From contig VGXS01000001.1 in the NCBI GenBank assembly GCA_016873225.1, positions 220,066 through 284,065 of the forward strand: a DNA stretch of 64,000 nucleotides, in the 5' to 3' direction. Under the pieces are notes generated by a model. It saw only the letters and a list, made by a program, of their open reading frames with translations, was not told where the DNA came from and made no database searches. How positions within the stretch are numbered: position 1 is the first letter of the stretch; each line of letters starts with the position of its first letter. The DNA is from Planctomycetota bacterium. Its GTDB lineage: Bacteria; Planctomycetota; Planctomycetia; Gemmatales; Gemmataceae. The translations under genes and the position numbers were made by a program. Positions 27,699-35,798 of the stretch are shown here, in pieces.

Positions 27699-28601
27699 TC
27701 AAACCCCGGGCCGTTCGGCGATACCCTTGCGGATCACGCGGAGCACCGCTTCCCGCTCCGCGCCGGAAAGAACCAGCCGGGGTTCCCGCACCCACTCGGC
27801 ACCCAACCCCGCCTCCTGCACGGCCAGCTTGATGTACTGGACGAACTTGATGTGGGTGTCGAGCTTGAGAAGCGGATAAAACCACTGGTACATGGTTCGG
27901 GCCTCGTCCCAGCGCCCTTGCCGCGTCAGGTTCCAGAAATGCTGGTTTTCCCGCGGGAAGGCGATGCCGGAACCCGCCACCCAGCCGTCGATCCCCAGGA
28001 TGGACGACTCAAGCGCCAGGTCGTCGACGCCCACGAAAAGCTGGTAGCGGTTCCCCACCTGGATCCTCAGTTCGGTGATCCTGCGGGTATTGGCGGAACT
28101 TTCCTTGATGGCCACCAGGTTGGGCATGTCGGCCAGGCGCTCGAACTGCGACGGGGTGATGTCCACCGTGTAGCCCACGGGGTTGTTGTAAAGCATCCAC
28201 GGCAGGCCCGTGGCGGCGGCCACCTTGCGGAAATGATTCTCCGCCTCGGCGGCATCGGCCTTGTAAACCATCGCCGGCATCACCATGTAGCCGGACGCGC
28301 CCAGTTTCTCCCCGTCGGCGACATACCGGCACGCGGCCTTGGTGCTGGTTTCCGCCACGCCGCTGAGCACGGGCAACCGGCCCTTGGCCACCTCGATGGC
28401 CCGCTTGAGCACGGCGCGCTTCTCGTCGGGATCCAGCGACTGGTTCTCGCCGAGCGATCCGCAGACGATGAGTCCGGCCACTCCGGAGTCGATGAGGGCC
28501 TCGAGGTGCCTCGAGAAGCCATCGAGGTCGAGCGACAGGTCCTTGTGGAATTGTGTGGTCACGGCAGGAAAAACGCCCTGCCATTTGCCGCCAGCCGCCA
28601 T
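27699..28601 (-). CDS. DapA-family aldolase/deaminase, probable pyrroline-4-hydroxy-2-carboxylate deaminase
   Basis: 300 residues, class I aldolase fold of the DHDPS/NAL family. GVFPAVTTQFHKDLSLDLDG starts the barrel, CGSLGENQSLDPDEK is the substrate-carboxylate loop, Tyr138 in LYNNPVGY is the conserved tyrosine, and Lys166 in VAIKESSAN is the Schiff-base lysine. It is the first gene of a three-gene minus-strand operon whose other members are a proline-racemase-family epimerase and a DAO-family dehydrogenase. In that setting the DapA-family member normally deaminates and dehydrates pyrroline-4-hydroxy-2-carboxylate to 2-oxoglutarate semialdehyde. The start at 28601 has GGGAG about nine bases upstream; a longer reading to 28703 has no family counterpart. 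Lysine-biosynthetic DapA is less likely. Confidence 0.87.
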   Translation of the reverse strand: MAAGGKWQGVFPAVTTQFHKDLSLDLDGFSRHLEALIDSGVAGLIVCGSLGENQSLDPDEKRAVLKRAIEVAKGRLPVLSGVAETSTKAACRYVADGEKLGASGYMVMPAMVYKADAAEAENHFRKVAAATGLPWMLYNNPVGYTVDITPSQFERLADMPNLVAIKESSANTRRITELRIQVGNRYQLFVGVDDLALESSILGIDGWVAGSGIAFPRENQHFWNLTRQGRWDEARTMYQWFYPLLKLDTHIKFVQYIKLAVQEAGLGAEWVREPRLVLSGAEREAVLRVIRKGIAERPGV

Positions 28602-28669
28602 CGTCCGATTCTCCCATCCCGTGGATTCACCATGGAAGGATAGGCGCATTCCGCGCGGTTGTCTTGCCC

Positions 28670-29185
28670 CTAGCCTTCCAATGAGCCGAGAACGCCCCTC
28701 CACGCTTCCGCCTTGGCGGCCAATCCCATTGAGGCCATCGCCGGACTGGTGGAAGGCAGGACCGCGGCCGGAATCGCCGCGTGCCGGGCGGACAAGCCCT
28801 GAAGCACAAGCCTCCGGTAGAGCCGAAACGCGGTGGCCCCGTTGAAGGCGACCCGCGCGATTCGCCCATGCGCTTCGAAAAAGGCGGAGAAATCATTGGG
28901 CCGCATGCTGGAAGGAACAATGCTTGAATCCAGGCTGCCCGGCCTTTCGCAGGCGCCAAGGACATCCCACACCGCCACGCCACGGCTTGTAAGCTCATCG
29001 GCGCGCCTGCCGTAGGCCCACCGGGAATCAATCCCCAAAACCATTTCCATGATCGGCCAGAAGGCGTTGCGCGGATGGGCGTAGTACTGCCCGGCTTCCA
29101 ACGACGCGTTTCCCGGCATGGAACCCAGAATGAGCGTGGTGGCCGAGGGACAACACATGGGAGGAAACCCGCGCAACGATGTCAT
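28670..29185 (-). CDS. DNA-deoxyinosine glycosylase (uracil-DNA glycosylase superfamily)
   Basis: 171 residues. Removes deaminated bases (hypoxanthine, possibly uracil) from DNA. TLILGSMPGNASLEAGQYYAHPRNAFWPIM near the N-terminus (residues ~16-46) is the signature of the deoxyinosine glycosylase branch, with the GQYY/HPRNAFW motifs characteristic of it. VAFNGATAFRLYRR and VLPSTSPAMASM form the second half of the fold, the latter being the DNA-intercalation motif. The start at 29185 is inferred from the family start; no strong ribosome-binding site is visible. It is divergent from the CobW-like GTPase gene. Confidence 0.85.
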   Translation of the reverse strand: MTSLRGFPPMCCPSATTLILGSMPGNASLEAGQYYAHPRNAFWPIMEMVLGIDSRWAYGRRADELTSRGVAVWDVLGACERPGSLDSSIVPSSMRPNDFSAFFEAHGRIARVAFNGATAFRLYRRLVLQGLSARHAAIPAAVLPSTSPAMASMGLAAKAEAWRGVLGSLEG

Positions 29186-29269
29186 GGGGGGTATGGCCCG
29201 GCCTTTCCGGTTGGTAATCTTGAATGAGTGTAGCGAGGGAGCCTGAACCGGGCCTTGGGGATTGGCGAC

Positions 29270-30391
29270 ATGCCGAATGCTCCGTTGTTCATCATGGTGG
29301 GCGGGTTTCTGGGAGCCGGAAAAACCACCACGGTGGGCCGCCTGGCCCGGCATTACCAGTCGCTTGGCAAGCGCGTGGTGGTGGTCACCAATGACCAGGC
29401 CGCCGACCTGGTGGACACGCACACGCTTCGATCCCAAGGTCTCGAGGTGGGCGAGGTCGCCGGCGCCTGCTTCTGCTGCAACTTCAACGAACTCACCGGC
29501 GTGATGGAGAAAATGGGCCTACAGGGAGGCGACGCCCTTCCGGATGTGGTGCTGGCCGAACCCGTCGGCAGTTGCACCGACCTCGTGGCCACCGTGCTCA
29601 GGCCGCTGGAAAAGGTCTACAACCGCCCTCTCCGGGTTGCGCCATACGCCGTCATTTTGAAACCCAGCCACGGCCTCCGCATCCTCGGCAACCATGACAA
29701 GGCCGGGTTTTCCCCCCAGGCCGCCTATATCTTCAAAAAGCAGGTCGAGGAAGCCGACCTGGTCCTTGTCAACCGGGTCGATGAACTTCCCCCCGCCCAA
29801 GTCGCCGAACTCACCAGGCTTGTGAACGAGCAGTTCCCCGGCAGGCCGGTGCTGCCCGTCTCGGCCGGCACGGGCGCCGGCTTCGACGCCCTGCTGGCCC
29901 ATTTGGAAGGCGGCTCCATCATCCCCGCCGGCAAGACCATGGACCTCGACTACGATGTCTACGCCCAAGGCGAGGCCGACCTCGGCTGGCTCAACAGCCA
30001 GGGTTCGGTGGTGTCGGATTCCCCCTTTGACATCGACGCACTCGCCATCGGACTGGTCCGCGAGATCCAGGCGCTCTTGTCGGCCCGCGACGCCGAAACG
30101 GCGCACCTGAAGGTCACGGTGAAGGGCGCCGGCGCGCTGGCCGTGGCCAACTCCATCAGCAACTGCACCGATCCGAAATTGTCACACCCCACCGGTGCCC
30201 GGGCGGATGGGGTTGAGCTTGTCATCAACGCCCGCGTGGCGATCGACCCGGAAACGCTGTCGGCGCTGGTTCGCCAGGGAACCGAATCCGCCGCCCGGGC
30301 CGTGGGTGGACGCGCCGCCCTTGAGAACCTGCGCAGCTTCCGGCCCGGCCGTCCCGTTCCCACCCACCGCATGCCGCAACCGGTCGGCTGA
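29270..30391 (+). CDS. CobW/UreG-like P-loop GTPase
   Basis: 373 residues. The P-loop GGFLGAGKTTTV is at residues 11-22, followed by VVVVTNDQAADLVDT, the CXCC-type metal motif ACFCCNF at 67-70, a Walker B-like VVLAEPVGSCTDL, and a guanine-specificity LVNRVDEL. These are features of COG0523/CobW G3E GTPases, which insert or deliver metals such as Zn2+ or Co2+. The C-terminal third differs from classic CobW_C. The client protein is unknown; the sulfatase next door (calcium-dependent by family) and the B12-dependent EutBC far downstream are only speculative clients. ATG 29270 is preferred over an in-frame TTG at 29255. Confidence 0.85.
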   Translation: MPNAPLFIMVGGFLGAGKTTTVGRLARHYQSLGKRVVVVTNDQAADLVDTHTLRSQGLEVGEVAGACFCCNFNELTGVMEKMGLQGGDALPDVVLAEPVGSCTDLVATVLRPLEKVYNRPLRVAPYAVILKPSHGLRILGNHDKAGFSPQAAYIFKKQVEEADLVLVNRVDELPPAQVAELTRLVNEQFPGRPVLPVSAGTGAGFDALLAHLEGGSIIPAGKTMDLDYDVYAQGEADLGWLNSQGSVVSDSPFDIDALAIGLVREIQALLSARDAETAHLKVTVKGAGALAVANSISNCTDPKLSHPTGARADGVELVINARVAIDPETLSALVRQGTESAARAVGGRAALENLRSFRPGRPVPTHRMPQPVG

Positions 30392-30440
30392 ATGGCCTCG
30401 GTTCCCCCGCGCCGGGGGCAAGGCCCACGGGGATTTCCTC

Positions 30441-31796
30441 ATGCTGATCGCTGTTCTCGCCTGGCTTTTGGCAGGCCAACCCGCGCCCGCCTCAGCCACA
30501 CGGCCGAACATCCTGCTTATCGTCGCCGACGACCTCGGCTGGAGCGATGTCGGCTGGCACGGCGGATTCGGCAAGACGCCCGTCATGGACAAACTCGTCA
30601 GCGAGGGCGTGGAACTCGACCAGCATTATGTCCAGCCCGTTTGCACGCCCACGCGCACGGCGCTCATGAGCGGGCGGTATCCCGGGCGCTTCGGCCCGCA
30701 GGCGCTGGCCCCCAGCAACCTGCGCGCCATGCCCCTCGGCACGCCGATCATCGCCTCGGCGCTCAAGGCTGCCGGCTACCGAACCCACATGGCGGGCAAG
30801 TGGCACCTGGGCGCCCGGCCCGAATGGATTCCCAATGCTTACGGCTTCGAATCCAGCTACGGCACGCTCACCGGCGCCGCCGATCCGTGGACGCACAAGT
30901 ACCGCAAGGGCAACCCCTACGAGGACACCTGGCACCGCGACGGAAAGCTGTTTCATGAGGAAGGCAACGCCACCGAACTCGTGGCCGCGGAAGCCGTCAG
31001 ACGCGTCTCAAGCGGCCCCGGCCCATGGTTCGTTTATGTGCCGTTCCACGCGGTTCATACCCCGGTGGACGCACCCGGGGAATTCAAGAAGCTTTACGAC
31101 GGTGTCAAATTCCATGACGATCCCGCCAAGCATGAATCGCGCCTTCGCATGGCCGCGATGATCTCCCAACTCGACGCGAAAATCGGCCAATTGGTGAATG
31201 CCGTTGAGAAGGCTGGTCAGCGCGGCAACACCCTCATCGTCTTCACCAGCGATAATGGCGGCATCGAAGGTCTCAAGAACGCCTATGCCGGCAAGGTGCC
31301 CGACTCGCCTCTCAACAGCGAAAATGATCCGCTTCGCGGACAGAAGAACACCCTGTACGAGGGCGGAACCCGCGTGTGCGCCTTCGCCAACTGGCCGGGC
31401 GCGCTCAAGCCTGGAAAAATGAAAACGCCCATGCACGCGGTGGATTGGTTCCCCACGATCGCGGCCCTGACGGGGTGCAAGCCGGCGGCCGACCCGAAAT
31501 GGGACGGGGTGAACCAGTGGGACAGGCTCACGGGAGCGAACCCCGTCGCGCCCGACCGGGCCATCTACATCGCCATGCAAAGCGGCGCGCGGTCGCTTCG
31601 CCTGGGAGACTGGAAGCTCATCAGGCCGGCCAAGGGCAAGGCGGAACTTTTCAACATCGCCAATGATCCCTTCGAGAAGAAAAACCTTGCCGGGGAGGAA
31701 CCGGCGCGCCTGAAGGAACTGCAGGAACGCCTTGTCGCCGAACACGCCAAGGACAATCCGGTGATGCCTGAAGACCTGAAGGGCTTGCCGCATTGA
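30441..31796 (+). CDS. Exported sulfatase (arylsulfatase family)
   Basis: 451 residues. A short signal peptide (LIAVLAWLLAGQPAPASA) exports it. RPNILLIVADDLGWSDVGWH is the metal-binding N-terminal segment, and Cys68 in VCTPTRTALMSGRYPGRFG is the residue converted to formylglycine in type I sulfatases. HMAGKWHLG and FTSDNGG add further active-site residues. Planctomycetes are known for many sulfatases that desulfate algal polysaccharides; the substrate here is unknown. It is separated by about 50 bp from the CobW-like gene upstream. It needs a formylglycine-generating enzyme; the FGE-fold protein at 36.3-39.0 kb lacks the expected cysteines. Confidence 0.92.
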   Translation: MLIAVLAWLLAGQPAPASATRPNILLIVADDLGWSDVGWHGGFGKTPVMDKLVSEGVELDQHYVQPVCTPTRTALMSGRYPGRFGPQALAPSNLRAMPLGTPIIASALKAAGYRTHMAGKWHLGARPEWIPNAYGFESSYGTLTGAADPWTHKYRKGNPYEDTWHRDGKLFHEEGNATELVAAEAVRRVSSGPGPWFVYVPFHAVHTPVDAPGEFKKLYDGVKFHDDPAKHESRLRMAAMISQLDAKIGQLVNAVEKAGQRGNTLIVFTSDNGGIEGLKNAYAGKVPDSPLNSENDPLRGQKNTLYEGGTRVCAFANWPGALKPGKMKTPMHAVDWFPTIAALTGCKPAADPKWDGVNQWDRLTGANPVAPDRAIYIAMQSGARSLRLGDWKLIRPAKGKAELFNIANDPFEKKNLAGEEPARLKELQERLVAEHAKDNPVMPEDLKGLPH

Positions 31797-31808
31797 CCCT
31801 CTTGCGCG

Positions 31809-32105
31809 ATGGCTGTCATGGCTAAAAAGGCATGGCTGGCGATCGCCGGGGTCGTGGCGGGCGCCTCATCGGCGTTTGCCTTGGTGATTCTCGTTGAATT
31901 TTACAGCGACAAGGTCCATCCCCTGCCGCCCGAATCGGCCCAATCCGTGGAGGCCGTTTGCGCCCATGTGGCAGCCTATCCCGCCTGGGTGCTGGCGACG
32001 GTGGTGCCGATGTGGGCGGCGCCGGCGTTCGTGGCGGCATGGGTGGCGGGAACACTCGGCTGGCGTATTCCCGCGGGATCGCATCATCAGGGACCCGGCG
32101 CCTGA
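31809..32105 (+). CDS. Small membrane protein, unknown function
   Basis: 98 residues with two hydrophobic segments: AWLAIAGVVAGASSAFALVILV and VLATVVPMWAAPAFVAAWVAG. No family recognised. It starts 12 bp after the sulfatase stop (ATG 31809, or ATG 31818 in frame) and is probably cotranscribed with it. Its last codons and its TGA stop lie in the first unit of the GC-rich tandem array that begins at 32097, so the array may have replaced the original 3' end. Confidence 0.6.
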   Translation: MAVMAKKAWLAIAGVVAGASSAFALVILVEFYSDKVHPLPPESAQSVEAVCAHVAAYPAWVLATVVPMWAAPAFVAAWVAGTLGWRIPAGSHHQGPGA

Positions 32106-32338
32106 CGGCGCCCGGCTCCCAAAATCCTTGCCCCGTTTACCCGGCGCCTGACGGCACCCGGCTCCGAAATCCTTGGCCGTTTACCCGGCGCCTGACGGCG
32201 CCCGGCTCCGAAATCCTTGGCCGTTTACCCGGCGCCTGACGGCGCCCGGCTCCGAAATCCTTGGCCCGTATAACCGGCGCCTGACGGCGCCCGGCTCCGA
32301 AATCCTTTCCCATGGAGCCGAGCGCCGTCAGGCGCTCC
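32097..32338. repeat. GC-rich tandem repeat array A with inverted terminal copy
   Basis: Five direct copies of a ~44-46 bp unit begin at 32097, 32143, 32187, 32231 and 32276. Each starts with the core GGCGCCTGACGGCGCC plus CGGCTCC and continues with a conserved AAATCCTTGGCCGTTTAC-like linker. GGCGCC-TGAC-GGCGCC can fold into a 6-bp stem. A sixth core (32314-32338) is inverted and pairs with unit five over about 22 bp across a 15-nt loop. Because the linkers are conserved it is not a CRISPR array. The same unit forms array B at 42526-42815. The remaining gap to the sigma-factor gene (32339-32460) shows no other clear element. Confidence 0.9.
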
Positions 32339-32460
32339 AATCGGATTGAATCATTCAAATGTGTTGGAAATCCAGAAATCCGGCACTTCCCGTGTCTATT
32401 TTGATCCGGCATGAATAGTATGTCCGAGTTGCCTGTTTTCCGGAAAAGCCAGCCAAAAAA

Positions 32461-33093
32461 ATGCTGACAGGTCCTCCAGATAATCCCCGTGATATCTCCG
32501 GCGGCCTTCCCAGCACCATCAGCACGGGACTACTCCGGAGCGTGAGGCAAAACGACCAGGAAGCTTGGGCCCGCATGGTGAGCGTTTATTACCCCATGGC
32601 CTATGGTTGGTGCCGGCGCGCGGGCCTCCAACCGAGCGATGCCGCCGATGTCTGCCAGGAGGTATTCGCCGGCATCGCGGCGGGAATAGGCGCTTTTCGT
32701 CGCGAAAAACCGTCTGATACCTTCCGCGGCTGGGTCCGTCGCATCACCCAGCGCCGGATCATCGATTTCCGCCAGCGCGGTGGTTCGCTTCCCGTGCCGA
32801 TGGGCGTCGGGCACTCCGATGACCGCCTCCGCGACATTCCCGCCGGTGGCATGTCCGATTCGGGTTCCCCCCAGCCAAACCGGCAAGCCTACCTACGCGA
32901 CGCGCTGGAACTGGCCCGCGCCGAATTTGAAAACACCACCTGGCAGGCTTTTTGGCGGTCGACTGTGGACGGGGTTGCCGGAACCGATGTCGCCCGCGAG
33001 TTGGCTATTTCCGCCAATGCCGTGTATTTGGCCAAATCGAGGGTGCTGAGGCGGCTTCGCGAAATCCTGCGGCGGGGAGCGTCTCCGGAATGA
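32461..33093 (+). CDS. ECF-type RNA polymerase sigma factor (planctomycete type)
   Basis: 210 residues, sigma-70 family. Region 2 includes AWARMVSVYYPMAYGWCRRA, DAADVCQEVFAGIAAGI and FRGWVRRITQRRIIDFRQR; region 4 contains ARAEFENTTWQAFWRSTVDG and DVARELAISANAVYLAKSRVLRRLREI. This QAFWR/AVYLAKSRVL version is characteristic of planctomycete ECF sigma factors encoded next to kinases. Its stop overlaps the ATG of the kinase gene by 4 bp, so the kinase probably senses and the sigma factor acts on transcription in one circuit. It is the first gene after repeat array A. No good ribosome-binding site is visible upstream of the ATG. Confidence 0.92.
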   Translation: MLTGPPDNPRDISGGLPSTISTGLLRSVRQNDQEAWARMVSVYYPMAYGWCRRAGLQPSDAADVCQEVFAGIAAGIGAFRREKPSDTFRGWVRRITQRRIIDFRQRGGSLPVPMGVGHSDDRLRDIPAGGMSDSGSPQPNRQAYLRDALELARAEFENTTWQAFWRSTVDGVAGTDVARELAISANAVYLAKSRVLRRLREILRRGASPE

Positions 33094-35798
33094 ATGCCGA
33101 ACGCCCCACGCGCGAGCGGATTCGCGACTTCCTGCTGGGCCGGGTCGAATCCCACGAGCAAGGGGCCATGGCCAGCTACATCGAAGCCCACCCCGAACTC
33201 CTCGACCAGTTGATCGAGGCCGACACTTCTAACGACTCCCTGTTGGCGGACCTCCGGCATTCGGCCGGCGGTTTCCTGCGTGAGGCTGATTTTCGCAAGG
33301 GCCTGGAATCAGCGCGCGGCATGACTCCCCGGTCCGCCCGACAGGAAGGCGATTCCGGGTTCGACAAGCCGGCAACCGGCAGGGTGGGCCCGTACCAATT
33401 GATGGAGCGGATCAATCGCCGTGGAATGAGCGTGGTCTGGCGCGCCGCCGACACGCGTGATGGAACACCCGCGGCGGTTAAGCTGCTTCCCGCCGCCCGT
33501 CTTGACGACGCCGATTCGGTCGCGCGCTTCCGCCGCGAAATGGCCATGGTGGCTAGCCTTCATCACCAAGGAATCGTCCGCTGCCTTGGCTCGGGCGAAA
33601 CCGACGGCGTGCCCTATCTGGCCATGGAGTTGCTCGAGGGAGTCGACCTCTCGGAACTGTTGCGCCGGCACGGGCCCCTTGCCGTGCCGGTGGCCAGCGC
33701 GCTGGCCCGTCAAGCCGCGCTGGCCCTGGATCATGCCCACGGACACAGCCTTGTGCACCGGGATGTGAAGCCCTCGAACATCTTCCTCACCACCTCGGGC
33801 GAGGTGAAATTGCTCGACCTCGGCCTGGCGCGTTGCCTGCGCGGTGAAGATGATTCCCTCACCCATGCCGACCAGGTTCTTGGCACCATGGACTACATGT
33901 CGCCCGAGCAGGCGTTTGAGCCTGCCGGCGCCGATGCCAGGAGCGACCTCTACAGCCTCGGTTGCACCTTGTACGCCCTGCTGCGCGGCAAGGCGCCATT
34001 CGCCGGGGGCGATTGCACGACGGTCTTCAAGAAGGCGCTGGCGCACGCCTCGAGGCCGGTGCCAAACATCAGGGACGCTCGACCCGAGGTGCCGGAGGAT
34101 CTCGCGCTTCTCGTGGCGGCGCTCTGCGCGAAAGACCCCGCCATGCGCCCCGCCAGCGCCGCCGATGTGGCGGCGGCCTTGGGGAAGTGGGCCGAAAACC
34201 CGATGCTGGCCGGACTGGCGGGCCATGCCTCGGTCCGCGGAACTCCACCCGCGTTGCCCCGGGGGCGCTCCCGCCGCCGACCTTGGCTGGCGGCGGGAGC
34301 GCTGGCTTTCGCGGTCCCCGTGGCCCTGTGGCTGAGACCGGTGCCTGTCGGCCCGTCTCCGGGAAATTTCCAATTGGTTGCCAACGGCAGTTTTGAGGAC
34401 GGATTGCGTGACTGGTCTCCCCAGGTGCCGGCGCACTCCGACATATACGGATCGTTCACGGCTTCCGCGGACAAAGCCTTCCTGGGCCGATGGTCGGCGC
34501 GGTGCCGCTCCGTCGCCGAATTCAGGAAGGCCGGTTACGCATTCCTGGGCAACCCCATACCGGTTGAACAGGGCCGGCGTTATGTGCTGAGCGCCGCCTT
34601 CGAAACATCGGACATGAAAACCGGCTCCATGTCGGTGGACCTGAGCGAACCGAGCTACCACATCCGCCTCGAAAGCCGGCCGGGCTACCCCGGCTGGCAA
34701 TTCCTGCATGAGGAATTCACAGCCGCGTCAAGAACCGTGCAAATCCGCCTGGTGCACGACGGAGATTATTGTCCGCGGGGTGAAACCGGATACATCGACG
34801 CCGTGGCGTTGACCCCGGCGGAGGAATTCACCCCGGCACCCTCCACCATGGGACTGCCGGCGCAGGCCATGGCGGATGTTGGCACGGTTTCGATCTTGCA
34901 ACCGGCGCCCGCCGCCGGACCCGTCGTGAGCCTGCATGTGTCCGGGGATGGAAAACAGGTCCTTTCCCTCGACAGCGAAGCCGACATCCGCGCGCACGAA
35001 CTCCCGGGCGGAACCTTCGCGCCGGTTTCCGGATCAGGCAAGATCCGGGGAACAGCCATGCAGGCGAGCGCCTTCGATCCATCGGGAACCCGTGCCGCGG
35101 TGATCTCACCCAAGGGGACGGTGTTCCTTCGGGAGATCCGGAATACCGAACCGGTGGCGGAAATGGCTCTGCAGGCCAAGGCTTGTTCGGTGGCATGGTC
35201 TCCCGACGGCGCCCGGTTGGCCGCGCTCGACGAGGCCGGTGGAATCCGCGTGACGGAAATCGCGAGCTTGCGGATGGGCCTGGACTTCAAGACTGGCATG
35301 AAAAACCCGGGCCATGCCGCCTGGTCTCCCAATGCCTTAAACCTAGCCGTGGCATCGACGGACTCGCTCGTGGTGATGGACGCCAAGACGGGAGAAAGAC
35401 GCTGGCAAGCCCGGCATGCCGGCACCGTCTTCACGGCCGTGACATGGGCGAACGAAGGGAACGGCCTGTTCACGGGAACGGCAGATGGAAAACTGGCCGC
35501 TTGGAATTTGAAATCGGAAACACCCGTGGCAATAGTCCAGGCGCATGTTGGACCAGTGGACACTCTCGCGTTCTCGGCCGATGGCACGCGCCTGGCTTCC
35601 GCCGGCGACGACAGGAGCGTGGCCCTCTGGGAGCCGGTAAATCTGAAGGAACGGGGCCGGGCAAGGGCGTTCAACACCCGGGCAAGAGCGCTGTCGTTTT
35701 TTCCCGCCGACCCGGGTTGCCTCATGCTCGGCACTCATGATGGGTTGCTGTTCATGTGGGAAACGGGATCGTCCAAAGCAGTTGGAGGCGCGCCATGA
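33090..35798 (+). CDS. Membrane Ser/Thr protein kinase with CBM-like and WD40 domains
   Basis: 902 residues. Kinase domain at about 100-365: Lys131 in AAVKLLP, catalytic loop LVHRDVKPSN (HRD 223-225), LLDLGLAR (DLG in place of DFG) and GTMDYMSPEQ. The Gly-rich loop INRRGMSVVW has lost two of the usual glycines. One transmembrane helix lies near 397-416 (RPWLAAGALAFAVPVALWL). The external part begins with a carbohydrate-binding-like sandwich (LVANGSFEDGLRDWSPQV, ~428-560), followed by about six WD40 units to the end, e.g. HVGPVDTLAFSADGTRLASA. The kinase is thus cytoplasmic and a ligand-binding propeller lies outside. It is coupled to the sigma factor upstream and the J-like gene downstream by ATGA overlaps. 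Confidence 0.9.
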   Translation: MNAERPTRERIRDFLLGRVESHEQGAMASYIEAHPELLDQLIEADTSNDSLLADLRHSAGGFLREADFRKGLESARGMTPRSARQEGDSGFDKPATGRVGPYQLMERINRRGMSVVWRAADTRDGTPAAVKLLPAARLDDADSVARFRREMAMVASLHHQGIVRCLGSGETDGVPYLAMELLEGVDLSELLRRHGPLAVPVASALARQAALALDHAHGHSLVHRDVKPSNIFLTTSGEVKLLDLGLARCLRGEDDSLTHADQVLGTMDYMSPEQAFEPAGADARSDLYSLGCTLYALLRGKAPFAGGDCTTVFKKALAHASRPVPNIRDARPEVPEDLALLVAALCAKDPAMRPASAADVAAALGKWAENPMLAGLAGHASVRGTPPALPRGRSRRRPWLAAGALAFAVPVALWLRPVPVGPSPGNFQLVANGSFEDGLRDWSPQVPAHSDIYGSFTASADKAFLGRWSARCRSVAEFRKAGYAFLGNPIPVEQGRRYVLSAAFETSDMKTGSMSVDLSEPSYHIRLESRPGYPGWQFLHEEFTAASRTVQIRLVHDGDYCPRGETGYIDAVALTPAEEFTPAPSTMGLPAQAMADVGTVSILQPAPAAGPVVSLHVSGDGKQVLSLDSEADIRAHELPGGTFAPVSGSGKIRGTAMQASAFDPSGTRAAVISPKGTVFLREIRNTEPVAEMALQAKACSVAWSPDGARLAALDEAGGIRVTEIASLRMGLDFKTGMKNPGHAAWSPNALNLAVASTDSLVVMDAKTGERRWQARHAGTVFTAVTWANEGNGLFTGTADGKLAAWNLKSETPVAIVQAHVGPVDTLAFSADGTRLASAGDDRSVALWEPVNLKERGRARAFNTRARALSFFPADPGCLMLGTHDGLLFMWETGSSKAVGGAP

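Noticed and set aside
29386..29400. ND in the CobW-like GTPase as a possible ATP-grasp or kinase motif
   Set aside because: VTNDQAAD falls where G3E GTPases carry their conserved NDxxxxxxD-type switch; the P-loop and CFCC settle the family.
32097..32338. Regular direct repeats that look like a small CRISPR array
   Set aside because: The segments between the repeat cores are conserved, not unique spacers, the period is 44-46 bp throughout, and no cas genes are near. It is a tandem repeat.
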